This document shows, in pieces, positions 1-7,467 of a DNA stretch of 18,180 nt. Below the pieces are notes generated by a model. It did not search any database, was not told the DNA's origin, and saw only the letters and a list, made by a program, of their open reading frames with translations. The first letter of the stretch is position 1. Every line of letters starts with the position of its first letter. Source of the DNA: CAZVGZ01 sp964627605 (GTDB lineage Bacteria > Latescibacterota > MWCZ01 > CAZVGZ01); assembly GCA_964627605.1 (NCBI GenBank), contig CAZVGZ010000050.1, positions 1-18,180 of the forward strand. Reading direction: 5' to 3'. Position numbers and translations under genes: made by a program.

Positions 1-69
1 CTTCATGAAGCTCTCGGCTTGGGCGTTGTCTTACGGGTTGCCCTTTCTGCCCATGTTGACCTGGAAGCA
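1..69 (-). mobile_element. IS3-family transposase fragment (DDE integrase core), degenerate
   Basis: Reading the minus strand from 69 down to the window edge gives 23 codons resembling the end of the rve integrase domain of IS3-family OrfB: GRKGNP, a stop, then DNAQAESFMK. The family consensus is close to SRKGNPYDNAQAESFMK, in which the Glu of AESF is the last acidic residue of the DDE triad. The usual Tyr codon is TAA here, so this copy is dead. The fragment runs off the left edge, so its remaining length is unknown. Immediately to its right the sequence turns into an SGNH hydrolase on the opposite strand, with no visible IS terminal repeat at the junction. The assignment rests on one short but characteristic motif. 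Confidence 0.72.
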
Positions 70-71
70 CA

Positions 72-437
72 GAGCATATCGTCATCCTGACTACCGTACC
101 GATGATGCCTGTTGTCCCCGAGTGGGAGATCGCGCTCAGCGACTACAGAGATGAAGAGGTACGCGCAGCCAAGCGTAGAGGTTTGGAAGCGAGGCTCGCC
201 TATATTGAGAGGTAAGTCGATGCGACCAGGGAGATCGCATCAAAAAACAACGTAGCACTCATAGACCATTGGACTGTCTGGAGCGTATCAGAACATGGCC
301 CGACGCACGGCACACTGACCGACGATGGCTTTCATGCCAACGAATACGGGCACAGACTGATAGCACACACTACCCTCCGTGAACTCGGTATATGGAAGGC
401 AACATCGCGCACATGCTCCCTGGACATTCCAACCTGA
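72..437 (+). pseudogene. SGNH/GDSL hydrolase, 5'-truncated with internal stop
   Basis: One plus-strand frame reads from 72 to a TGA at 435-437, interrupted only by a TAA at 213-215. It starts with a hydrophobic strand typical of the SGNH fold (HIVILTTVPMMP). It then has a helix-like charged stretch, and after the stop EIASKNNVALIDHW. It ends with TLTDDGFHANEYGHRLIA, the block V region that carries the catalytic Asp and His (D-G-F-H) of lipase/acylhydrolases, followed by a C-terminal helix. The N-terminal half with the nucleophile Ser (GDS block) and the Gly and Asn blocks is missing, replaced on the left by an antisense transposase fragment. About 120 codons survive out of roughly 200-250 in the family. 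The product would be inactive. Confidence 0.72.
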
Positions 438-512
438 CGTACGGCAAACGCAGGCGTTCGAAACAGCCGACACTATCTTGATACGCGTGTAGCAATAGGG
501 GAACAGCTTCAG

Positions 513-2012
513 ATGCCATCCGACCGACCGAACATTCTGCTTATTACTGGTGATGAGTGGCGCGCCGACAGCCTGGGCTGCGCAGGCAACGAAGTGGTCC
601 GCACCCCAAATGTCGATGCGCTGGCCGCCCGAGGTACGATGTTTAATACCGCCTGGGCACCGGCGCCGATGTGCGTGCCATCCCGTGTCTCGATTTTGAC
701 CGGTCAGACACCACGCGTCCACGGATGCATGACAAACGGGATTACCCCCACCGACAACACGACTTTTCCAGAACTGCTGAGAGAAGTAGGCTACGCCACC
801 AGTGCGTTTGGGAAAATGCACTTCGTTCCGGTATATCAGGATTTGGGTTTTGACACGATGCATCTAGCCGAGCAGCACGGCGCTGGATGGCAGATAGATG
901 ACTATCATAGGTGGTTGTTGGATGAGCACGAGATGGTGGACTGGATTGACCTATGGGACCAGGTGACCGAGTTTCGTCAGACCGCCCCAGAGTGGCACCA
1001 CGACACCTATGGCGCGTTGGCGTCACCTATCCCTGAAGAGGCTTATCACACCAACTGGATCACCGACAGGTTTATCGATGATTTGAAAATAACATCCGGC
1101 GATGATCCGTTCTTCTCCTGGGTGTCGTATATAAAACCACACCATCCGTTCGACCCGCCTGGTCGATACGCCGAAATGTATGACCCCAAAGATATACCGC
1201 TTCCTGAACCAGACGACCTGTCGACAAAACCACACGTCGCTTCATGGAGACCAGATGTCGGCCATTTCGACATCTCCAGGTGGCAGCCAGAAGACATCCA
1301 GCGCATGACCGCTCTCTACTACGGCAACATAACGCTCATTGACGACTGCGTCGGCAGGATAGTGAGGGCACTGGAGGAGAAGGGCATCGCCGACAATACG
1401 GTGATTATAGTCACCTCCGACCATGGCGATTTTCTCGGAAACCGGGGGTTTATCACAAAGACACCGTTCGTACTGTATGACGACATCGTTCGAGTGCCGT
1501 TTGTAGTCGCTGACGGGCGCGAACAACGCCAAGGACAGACCTCCGATGCGTTCGTCAACCTGCTTGATCTTTTTCCCACAATTATGTCGCTAGCTGGAAT
1601 TGGCCACGACCACAGGATACACGGACACGACCTTTGCCCGCTGCTTTCAGGCGAGGTGTCCCAGGTAACCGACATGGCAGTCTCAGAGAGCCCATGGCGG
1701 CAACTCGCGATCCGCAAAGGCGCATGGAAACTAATCCAAGGCCCATCGAACGCGGCGTGCGAGCTCTACAACCTTGAGATTGATCCTGGCGAGCGGAACA
1801 ACCGGTTTGAGGAGATGGCGGGTTCGACCGTAGTAGCGGACCTCCGCGAATCGGCACTGCGCTATCTTTTAGGTACGACGTGGGACCGCCATATCTGCGA
1901 CGTGGTCGGTGTGCAGAAAGTTGTAGACGATGAGATGAAGCGGCTAAAGCGCGAGCCACTTACGATCGACCCTCACAGTTGGCGCGATAGCTGGCCTGAA
2001 GAGCTTGGTTAG
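513..2012 (+). CDS. Type I (formylglycine-dependent) sulfatase
   Basis: This 499-residue protein belongs to the arylsulfatase/alkaline phosphatase superfamily and should hydrolyse a sulfate ester. The N-terminus NILLITGDEWRADSLGC supplies the first metal ligands (D14, E15). The sulfatase signature is MCVPSRVSILTG, with C54 as the residue matured to formylglycine by a Cys-type maturase. Further active-site candidates are K101 and H103 (GKMHF), H210/H211 in KPHHPFDPP, and D303-H304 in TSDHGDFLGN followed by K316. No signal peptide is visible, so a cytoplasmic location is likely. The ATG is preceded by AGGGGA at 497-502. Residue 311 is Arg where many homologues have His (LGNRG). The substrate cannot be read from the sequence. 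It heads a plus-strand cluster, with a UroD-like gene starting 73 bases downstream. Confidence 0.93.
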   Translation: MPSDRPNILLITGDEWRADSLGCAGNEVVRTPNVDALAARGTMFNTAWAPAPMCVPSRVSILTGQTPRVHGCMTNGITPTDNTTFPELLREVGYATSAFGKMHFVPVYQDLGFDTMHLAEQHGAGWQIDDYHRWLLDEHEMVDWIDLWDQVTEFRQTAPEWHHDTYGALASPIPEEAYHTNWITDRFIDDLKITSGDDPFFSWVSYIKPHHPFDPPGRYAEMYDPKDIPLPEPDDLSTKPHVASWRPDVGHFDISRWQPEDIQRMTALYYGNITLIDDCVGRIVRALEEKGIADNTVIIVTSDHGDFLGNRGFITKTPFVLYDDIVRVPFVVADGREQRQGQTSDAFVNLLDLFPTIMSLAGIGHDHRIHGHDLCPLLSGEVSQVTDMAVSESPWRQLAIRKGAWKLIQGPSNAACELYNLEIDPGERNNRFEEMAGSTVVADLRESALRYLLGTTWDRHICDVVGVQKVVDDEMKRLKREPLTIDPHSWRDSWPEELG

Positions 2013-2085
2013 AATCGCAGAAGGATCCGTCGAATACCCCGAAATTTGTGCGGCATCAACCAGACGATTTTAAGAAGGACGCCCC

Positions 2086-3195
2086 ATGACCGAACTAGCA
2101 CAGTTGCATACCGATGTCGTGTTTGGCAGATCGGGAGGGAAAATCATCTGGCAGCCCAGGATTGGCTGTTGGTACAACGACAAGCTTTTCGCTGGCAAAC
2201 GGCTTCCAGACCCCTACCACGGTATCGGCATCCGCGAGATTTTCCGATCTCTAGGATGCTCCTCGCGCCTGTACGACTACAACGGCTGTTTTAGGCGTGT
2301 CGAACATCCATCCATCACAAGAAGCAGCACGAAGCTGAGCGAAACACACACCGAGACCACAACCCATACCCCCGTCGGCAAACAGACACGGATTGATCGT
2401 GTCACCCCTACAAGCCCAGCGGCTATCCGTGTAAAACCTCCCATCGATTCTGAAGAAGAGATGAAGGTTGCGACCTGGATTGAGGAGAACTGCCAGTGGG
2501 AATGGGATCAGGACACGTACGACCAACTCCAAACAGAGGTCGACGATCTTGGTGCACCGACAGCCTATCTTCCTAGGTCGAATGTGCAGGACCTGTATAT
2601 CAACACGATGGGAGTCGAGCGAGCTGTGTACGCGCTGATCGATTGGAAGGAGACGGTTGAAGCTTATTTCAACGCCCTGGACGAGAGTCACGACAGGTTG
2701 ATTGATGTCATCAACTTTTCACCCATAGACATCATCAATTTTGGCGACAACGTCCATTCCGGTACACTTTCGCCCGACCTGTTTTTGAGGTACCACCTGC
2801 CTACCTGCCAAAAACGCTGCGAAAAGCTCCGCCAAGGCGGGAAGTTCGTTTCTTCCCACTGGGACGGCGATTGTGGCCCGCTGCTACCCCACGCTCAAGA
2901 GACCGGACTTGATGGCATCGAAGCGATTACTCCAGCCCCACAGGGTGATGTGACTCTGGAACAGATCAGGGAAGGGTTAGGCGACCAGATGTTTCTGCTG
3001 GATGGCATTCCCGCCATCTATTTTGATGAGACATTTCCGGTGGAGACTCTGATCGAGTGCACACACAAGCTGATAGAGCTGTTTGCCCCTAGGCTCGTAC
3101 TGGGAATTTCGGACGAGATCTCTTCTACTGGCGATATAGAACGCATCAGAGTCGTTGGAGATATCGTCGATCGGTACAACGCCCGGTTTGATTGA
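2086..3195 (+). CDS. Uroporphyrinogen decarboxylase (URO-D) superfamily protein
   Basis: This 369-residue protein is of the URO-D/MtaA/CmuA superfamily. That group includes heme-pathway decarboxylases, but also many corrinoid or methyl-group transferases, which accessory-island members like this one more often resemble. Visible landmarks are VQDLYINTMGVERAVYAL, SPIDIINFGDNVHSG, SPDLFLRYHLP and SSHWDGDCGPLLPHAQETG (H258, D260, C263). Then come the barrel-end blocks GLDGIEAITPAPQGDVT and LVLGISDEIS with C-terminal IVDRYNA. H258 and C263 are candidate zinc or substrate ligands by position. A Thr/Ser-rich stretch at about residues 78-120 precedes the core. AAGGA at 2075-2079 supports the ATG. It is unlikely to be HemE: the N-terminus and arginine signatures of true HemE are not seen. 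The next gene begins 41 bases later, suggesting one transcript. Confidence 0.85.
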   Translation: MTELAQLHTDVVFGRSGGKIIWQPRIGCWYNDKLFAGKRLPDPYHGIGIREIFRSLGCSSRLYDYNGCFRRVEHPSITRSSTKLSETHTETTTHTPVGKQTRIDRVTPTSPAAIRVKPPIDSEEEMKVATWIEENCQWEWDQDTYDQLQTEVDDLGAPTAYLPRSNVQDLYINTMGVERAVYALIDWKETVEAYFNALDESHDRLIDVINFSPIDIINFGDNVHSGTLSPDLFLRYHLPTCQKRCEKLRQGGKFVSSHWDGDCGPLLPHAQETGLDGIEAITPAPQGDVTLEQIREGLGDQMFLLDGIPAIYFDETFPVETLIECTHKLIELFAPRLVLGISDEISSTGDIERIRVVGDIVDRYNARFD

Positions 3196-3236
3196 GAGTC
3201 GCGGATCGAAACTATCACTACTGAATGGAGTAGAGC

Positions 3237-4007
3237 TTGGATGATAATCTTAGAATAGCGACGTGTCAGTTCGATGTCTCAGGCGATGTGGAACAGAACG
3301 CCAATACCATCAAACGCTACATCCGCAGAGCTGCATCAAAAAGTTGCCACGTTGTGCACTTTTGCGAAACTGCGCTCTCAGGCTACGCAGGCACATGCCC
3401 GGAGTTCGGAGTATCAGTATTCGATCTGGAGTCGCTTGATGGCTACGAATGGGATCGACTGACAACACACACCGACGAGATCATCAATCTCGCAAAAACA
3501 CTCAACATCTGGATAATCCTGGGATCGACGCACCCCATTAGCAACTCAGGTAAGCCGACCAACTGCCTCTACGTGATTTCGCCAGAAGGGATCGTGGAGG
3601 ACAGATATGAGAAAATGATGTGTACCCCAGGCGATCTTCTGACCTACGCCCCAGGAAACCACCTCGTGACAGCGACCATCAATGGCGTGTTGTGCGGTTT
3701 TCTGATCTGCGCAGACCTGAGTAACCCGGACCTGTTCTCGCGCTATAAACAGATGGGCGTGAGAGTCCTGTTGCATTCGTCATACAACGCCAGGTTCTTA
3801 GGCCCAATTCCGAACGACGACTGGGTGGTTCCGGAAATCAGCTCGAGAGCCAAGGAGTTTGGTATGTGGACTTTCGCCAACAACTCATCTGCGCGTCACA
3901 GCAGCTGGCCGACACTGATCGCCGCCCCGAATGGTGATCTGACAAAACTTCGACGCCACAGACCTGGGATGTTGATCCGCAACCTGACACCAGGCGAACT
4001 CATCTGA
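3237..4007 (+). CDS. Carbon-nitrogen hydrolase (nitrilase superfamily), TTG start
   Basis: This 256-residue nitrilase-superfamily amidohydrolase should cleave a non-peptide C-N bond (amide, carbamoyl or nitrile). The Glu-Lys-Cys triad is complete: E44 in HFCETALSGYAG, K126 in DRYEKMMCTPGD and C158 in GFLICADLSNPDLF. The start is TTG at 3237, with GGAG at 3227-3230 six bases upstream. The nearby ATG at 3241 is out of frame and meets a stop after five codons, so TTG is the best choice and the N-terminus MDDNLRIATCQFDVSGD fits the family. It is the third gene of the sulfatase/UroD-like cluster. It converges with a PhyH gene, leaving a 51-base gap with no clear terminator. It is distinct from the second nitrilase-like gene at 5792-4902. 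The substrate is unknown. Confidence 0.9.
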   Translation: MDDNLRIATCQFDVSGDVEQNANTIKRYIRRAASKSCHVVHFCETALSGYAGTCPEFGVSVFDLESLDGYEWDRLTTHTDEIINLAKTLNIWIILGSTHPISNSGKPTNCLYVISPEGIVEDRYEKMMCTPGDLLTYAPGNHLVTATINGVLCGFLICADLSNPDLFSRYKQMGVRVLLHSSYNARFLGPIPNDDWVVPEISSRAKEFGMWTFANNSSARHSSWPTLIAAPNGDLTKLRRHRPGMLIRNLTPGELI

Positions 4008-4058
4008 CCAACAACCACTTGCGTGAAAACGGCGAGTGGAAGGCGTCGGCTGTCGTCT

Positions 4059-4853
4059 TTAACCAGCCTGATAGATGATGGGCATGATGTCGTGTTCGTG
4101 GAGGCGTTCGGTGTAGTCTGCGTTGCCACCGGGGATTGGTTCGGAGTCTTCTGTGCGGATGTGGATCGCGAAGCTGCGCCGGGGGGTTTGGGCGTTGTTG
4201 GCGGAGCTTGCGTGGAAGGCGTGGCGGTGGTGGAAACTCACTGCACCTGCCGGGAGGACCGCTCCGACTTCCTGTCCCCGGGAGCCGTTGGGAGCGCGGA
4301 TAACTTTTCGCTGTGAGTCAAGATCGGTGCCCCAGAAATCGCCCTGATTCGTGAAGCCCCACTTGTGCGAGCAGCGAATAAACTTCATCGGGCCGTGCTC
4401 AGGTGTGGTGTCGGTTACAGATACCCATGCGGTGAGGACATTGCTGCCCTCCTTCCACCACGTTTGCCAATACTGCCAATCTTGATGCCAACCGACATGA
4501 CCCAAATCCGAGCCGCCTGGAGGCTTAACAAGTAGCTGTGTCGCCCACGTCTGAACCATTTTTGCGCCGGTAAGCGCAGCGGCAACCTCGCCGATGGCTG
4601 GATGACTGATCAACTCCCTGATAGTCAGATCGGAGTAGTGCGACTGGTCGATTTTGCATAGCTGTTCGTCAGGCAGTTCGCCGGGTTTGTGCTCACGACG
4701 AGGCTCAACGCCGGTCTCATACTTTCCATCTCTCACCGCGTCCATGCGCTTTGTCACCCGCTCCAACAGATCGACGGGGATGATTGATGGTGAGAGGTAA
4801 AAACCTTCGCGCTCGTAGTGATCCCTTGCAGCATCTATTTCGGCAGTAGTCAT
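4059..4853 (-). CDS. Phytanoyl-CoA dioxygenase (PhyH) family protein
   Basis: This 264-residue Fe(II)/2-oxoglutarate-dependent oxygenase of the PhyH family hydroxylates an unknown substrate. It has the double-stranded beta-helix metal site: H123 and D125 in GWHQDWQYWQ and the distal His in HAFHASSANN (H214). This is followed by PRRSFAIH, whose Arg is placed to bind 2-oxoglutarate. The N-terminal helix DHYEREGFYLSPSIIP is typical of the family. The ATG is preceded by GAGGGG six bases upstream. It lies 48 bases after the carbon-nitrogen hydrolase at 5792-4902 and probably shares its transcript. Its leader carries an element nearly identical to one in front of the PhyH pseudogene at 6221. Confidence 0.92.
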   Translation of the reverse strand: MTTAEIDAARDHYEREGFYLSPSIIPVDLLERVTKRMDAVRDGKYETGVEPRREHKPGELPDEQLCKIDQSHYSDLTIRELISHPAIGEVAAALTGAKMVQTWATQLLVKPPGGSDLGHVGWHQDWQYWQTWWKEGSNVLTAWVSVTDTTPEHGPMKFIRCSHKWGFTNQGDFWGTDLDSQRKVIRAPNGSRGQEVGAVLPAGAVSFHHRHAFHASSANNAQTPRRSFAIHIRTEDSEPIPGGNADYTERLHEHDIMPIIYQAG

Positions 4854-4861
4854 CTATTACC

Positions 4862-4878
4862 CCTCACGCTCCGGCTAT
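4862..4878 (-). repeat. Leader element shared with the PhyH pseudogene (copy 1)
   Basis: On the minus strand this reads ATAGCCGGAGCGTGAGG and ends about eight bases before the intact PhyH start codon. The same sequence lacking two bases (ATAGCCGGAGTGAGG) lies in front of the PhyH pseudogene. The GTGAGG end overlaps the ribosome-binding site. It may be a regulatory element or simply ancestral sequence kept after duplication. It is not palindromic. Confidence 0.5.
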
Positions 4879-4901
4879 CAGGCAGATGGGCAGGTCGCCA
4901 G

Positions 4902-5792
4902 TTAGGCCTTTCGAATGTTCTCAAAAGGAATATCAAACGCGTTCCGCCGCCAATATATCGAATCGGTGTTCTCATTAAGGAGCATGTCATATCTGTGGGG
5001 GCGTCGATACGCGTTGCCCCAAATCGTCTTGCCACGGTACTCTTTCATTTTCGCCAGATCGAACGTTGCGAGAAAAACGCCTTCCTCATCAGCAGCCTCT
5101 ACCAACGGTTCTCCGTCAGGTCCGAACGCGACGGACGCTCCGTTTTGATCAGGCGCGGCGTAGTTCGCCATCGCAACACCACATGCGTTCTCAAATGCCC
5201 GCGATCTAAACTGACCAATCCGAAGCTCCTCAAGTCCACAGGCATTTGGCGTGAGAATGATCTCGGCCCCTTTGAGCATCAAAATCCGAGCGCTCTCAGG
5301 GTGTTCGCGATCATAGCATATCATCGCTCCCAGAGCGACTTTGATCCCTTCTTTCTCCAGACGGCAGACGTGGAAATCGTCGCCGTGGGTCATCGAGGCC
5401 TCCATCGTCTCGAACTCGCAGGTATGGACTTTGGCGTAGGTCATTAGCATCTGTCCACGATGGTCGATAATGGAGATCGAGTTACGCGGCGGACCGTCCC
5501 ACTGCTCCAAGTAGGTGCAGCCGATCGCCATCTCAAGCTCGGATGCCAATTTCCTGAAGTGATTTACATAGTCGCTATCTCTGGAGATGGCTTGAGCCTG
5601 CCACTCGTCTTTGGCACTCTTTTTTTCAGCATCAAAACGCGTATAGCCGATATTCCAAAGCTCAGGCATCAGCGCGATATCAGCGCCCTGCTCAGCAGCC
5701 TGACGGCAGAAACTATCGGCTTTTTTGAGGTTGGCACTCTGATCGTTGCCGTTGGCGGCCATCTGTAGGAGAGCGACGACGAAATCGGGCAT
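4902..5792 (-). CDS. Carbon-nitrogen hydrolase (nitrilase superfamily)
   Basis: This 296-residue nitrilase-superfamily amidase has an intact Glu-Lys-Cys triad: E44 in IALMPELWNIGY, K121 in TYAKVHTCEFE and C159 in GAMICYDREHPES. The order N-terminal ALLQMAAN, NSISIIDHRGQ, ILTPNACGLEELRIGQ and FGPDGEPL is that of the N-carbamoyl/omega-amidase-like branches. The exact substrate (carbamoyl amino acid, omega-amide or polyamine derivative) cannot be decided. An AGGA lies upstream of the ATG. It begins 13 bases after the end of the PhyH pseudogene and is followed 48 bases later by the intact PhyH gene, so the minus-strand set was probably PhyH, amidase, PhyH. It is clearly divergent from the plus-strand hydrolase at 3237-4007, so the two are not a recent duplication. 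Confidence 0.92.
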   Translation of the reverse strand: MPDFVVALLQMAANGNDQSANLKKADSFCRQAAEQGADIALMPELWNIGYTRFDAEKKSAKDEWQAQAISRDSDYVNHFRKLASELEMAIGCTYLEQWDGPPRNSISIIDHRGQMLMTYAKVHTCEFETMEASMTHGDDFHVCRLEKEGIKVALGAMICYDREHPESARILMLKGAEIILTPNACGLEELRIGQFRSRAFENACGVAMANYAAPDQNGASVAFGPDGEPLVEAADEEGVFLATFDLAKMKEYRGKTIWGNAYRRPHRYDMLLNENTDSIYWRRNAFDIPFENIRKA

Positions 5793-5805
5793 GGATATCT
5801 ATCCT

Positions 5806-6221
5806 TTAAGAGTTTTTCGTCCAATCGGGCCAATCAACTGGGCTGTATTTACCTTGATCGACCGGATCGTCTAAGGTGCGGTATTTAGGTTCACGGGCCC
5901 AATGCCTTTCACCATGGATGAGCGTTTTTAGCGGCTCGGGTACGTTTTCAAGAAACTCCTCACTGAGGACAAAACCATCCCACCAGGGAAATAGGCGCGT
6001 GGCGTACCCAAATATAATGATAAGTCGCTCGCGGTCTGATCGGACCTGTCCGGTGGCGTGGATGAGAGTCTCGCTAAACAGCAGAACCGACCCGGCTGTA
6101 GCGATCATCTGGTGGATCAGCGAGCGGTCTTCGTTGGCTGCGTCAACTATCGGCGTTGGTACGATATTTTGAGTACGATATATCCCTGAAGATCAAAGAC
6201 GAATATCTGCTCGTCTTTCAT
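5806..6221 (-). pseudogene. PhyH dioxygenase, internal deletion and frameshift
   Basis: The N-terminus is intact. An ATG at 6221 with GAGG just upstream opens MKDEQIFVFDLQGYIVLK, the standard PhyH start, but this frame stops at 6149-6147. A second frame overlapping the same DNA then carries the C-terminal third: VDAANEDRSLIHQM, AGSVLLFSETLIHATGQV (distal metal His), then RERLIIIFGYATRLFPWWDGF to a TAA. Only about 130 codons remain of roughly 270-290. The middle, including the HxD iron site, is deleted and the two ends are out of frame, so no active enzyme can be made. An ATG at 6108 could in principle start a 100-residue C-terminal piece, but that is not a functional unit. It sits directly upstream of the amidase gene. 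Confidence 0.83.
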
Positions 6222-6232
6222 CTACCTCAAAG

Positions 6233-6247
6233 CCTCACTCCGGCTAT
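6233..6247 (-). repeat. Leader element shared with the intact PhyH gene (copy 2)
   Basis: On the minus strand this reads ATAGCCGGAGTGAGG, upstream of the pseudogene start at 6221. It matches the leader of the intact PhyH gene (4862-4878) except for a two-base gap. No further copy was noticed upstream of other genes in the window. Confidence 0.5.
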
Positions 6248-6286
6248 TTTGATTTCATCTAATCCTGGTGCCCACACAACAGTAAC

Positions 6287-7246
6287 CTATTCTGACCGGC
6301 GATGCACCTCAACTGTAACATGAGCAAGATCCCCGTAGCCCGCCAAGCGTTCCCGATAGTAATCCGGCTCTTTCGGTTCGCTGGTGACAACAGAAACGAT
6401 CGCTGAAAAATGTATGGGGCCGATTCGCCAGATATGCAGGTCGCTGACCAGAACGTCAGTATCCTCTTCCAAAGTCTTCCTCACCTCATCCTCAATGCTC
6501 TCGGCCTCTCCATCAAGCAACACACGCCCGGTACCGCGCAGCAGACCGATCGCCCAAACGCCGATGACTACCGCCCCCACCATCCCCATCAGCGCATCGG
6601 TAGCCGTCCAATCAAAGTACTTGCCCAGCAGTAGTGCGACTATCGCTGTCAGTGAGGTAAGCGCGTCTGCAACAACGTGAAAGAACGCGGCACGAAGGTT
6701 GTGGTCGCGATGTAGATGATCGTGCTCACCGCCAAGGTGATGGTGATGGTCTTCTCTTAGCAGTATGGCGCTTATAGTGTTTACAATCAGAGCCAAAACC
6801 GCGACAGCAATCGCTTCGTCGTAGTAGATTTTCTCTGGCTCCAGCAGCCGCCACACCGACTCCCCGAATACCAATGCCGCCACAACAGCCAGACCGACCG
6901 CGCTGCCGAACCCTCCCAATACCGGCACTTTTCCAGTGCCGAACGTATAGCGCCGATCATCTGCATGCCGCCGTGCATAGGAGTATGCGAATACCGCGAT
7001 AGCCAACACCGCGACATGGGTGCCCATGTGCCACCCATCGACCAGCAGTGCCATGGAGCCGTACGCGATCCCAGCGACAATCTCCACTACCATCATCGCG
7101 AAGGTAAACCCGATAACCCAGCGCGTCCGCTTCTCGCTCCGCGTCATCCCATCGGTGGTAAAATCGTGCCTGTGCCGTCGCCGGTTCAACTCGTCGTCTG
7201 AATAAATCTGGACAGCTTCACCACTCATCTGCGATTCGACCCTCAT
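6287..7246 (-). CDS. dmeF: Cation diffusion facilitator metal exporter, DmeF-like
   Basis: This 319-residue inner-membrane CDF transporter exports a divalent metal in exchange for protons. The N-terminal RRRHRHDF (His-x-His) is followed by about six transmembrane segments. The metal site is visible as DGWHMGTH in TM2 and HVVADALTSL in TM5. The DGWHM pattern and N-terminal HxH fit the Co/Ni-exporting DmeF branch better than zinc-type CDFs, but this is by recollection of the family. A His-rich loop (HHHHLGGEHDHLHRDH) sits between TM4 and TM5, and the cytoplasmic C-terminal domain contains VSDLHIWRIGPIHFSA. The ATG at 7246 has no clear ribosome-binding site; the in-frame ATG at 7228 (MSGEAVQ) has GAGGG about 11 bases upstream and may be the true start. 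No regulator is adjacent. Confidence 0.88.
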   Translation of the reverse strand: MRVESQMSGEAVQIYSDDELNRRRHRHDFTTDGMTRSEKRTRWVIGFTFAMMVVEIVAGIAYGSMALLVDGWHMGTHVAVLAIAVFAYSYARRHADDRRYTFGTGKVPVLGGFGSAVGLAVVAALVFGESVWRLLEPEKIYYDEAIAVAVLALIVNTISAILLREDHHHHLGGEHDHLHRDHNLRAAFFHVVADALTSLTAIVALLLGKYFDWTATDALMGMVGAVVIGVWAIGLLRGTGRVLLDGEAESIEDEVRKTLEEDTDVLVSDLHIWRIGPIHFSAIVSVVTSEPKEPDYYRERLAGYGDLAHVTVEVHRRSE

Positions 7247-7278
7247 AGTTTGTTGTGTTTATGAACCTAACGAACCGA

Positions 7279-7467
7279 TCAGTCCACTATGTAAGGCAAC
7301 GCCTCGATGTCCGCCGGTGATCTATCCACATCCAGCAGCAGTGCGGGATCAGCAGCATTTATTTCAGGTGAGTTAGGGAGCAGAGAATAGTCGCCGTTAA
7401 GGGTGTTGGCGAACATTGGATCGGCGTTGAGGTTGTCGATTCCTGCCTGGATGGTGTCGGCCTCAAC
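7279..7467 (-). pseudogene. C-terminal remnant of a secreted beta-helix protein
   Basis: The minus-strand frame ending at the TGA at 7281-7279 reads NLNADPMFANTLNGDYSLLP, then NSPEINAADPALLLDVDRSPADIEALP. It aligns with the closing segment of each module of the large neighbouring protein at 8261-11602, for example NIDADPLFADTLSDDYSLL and GSPGINAGDP. That segment caps beta-helix modules in many FCB-group surface proteins. The frame is closed on its upstream side by a TGA at 7470-7468, no start codon or signal peptide is attached, and no T9SS-type domain follows. It is the tail of a lost paralogue, opposite in orientation to the intact gene. Confidence 0.75.

Noticed and set aside
2251..2691. 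146-codon minus-strand open frame opposite the UroD-like gene, and similar long antisense frames opposite the sulfatase and the beta-helix gene
   Set aside because: Composition reflects the antisense of real genes; no family motif and no ribosome-binding site.
2086..3195. HemE (heme biosynthesis uroporphyrinogen decarboxylase)
   Set aside because: The HemE N-terminal signature is not seen and the gene context is not heme biosynthesis.
4008..4058. Possible bidirectional terminator between the convergent hydrolase and PhyH genes
   Set aside because: Only an imperfect pairing between the AAAACGGCGA and TGTCGTCTTT segments; not convincing without folding energies.
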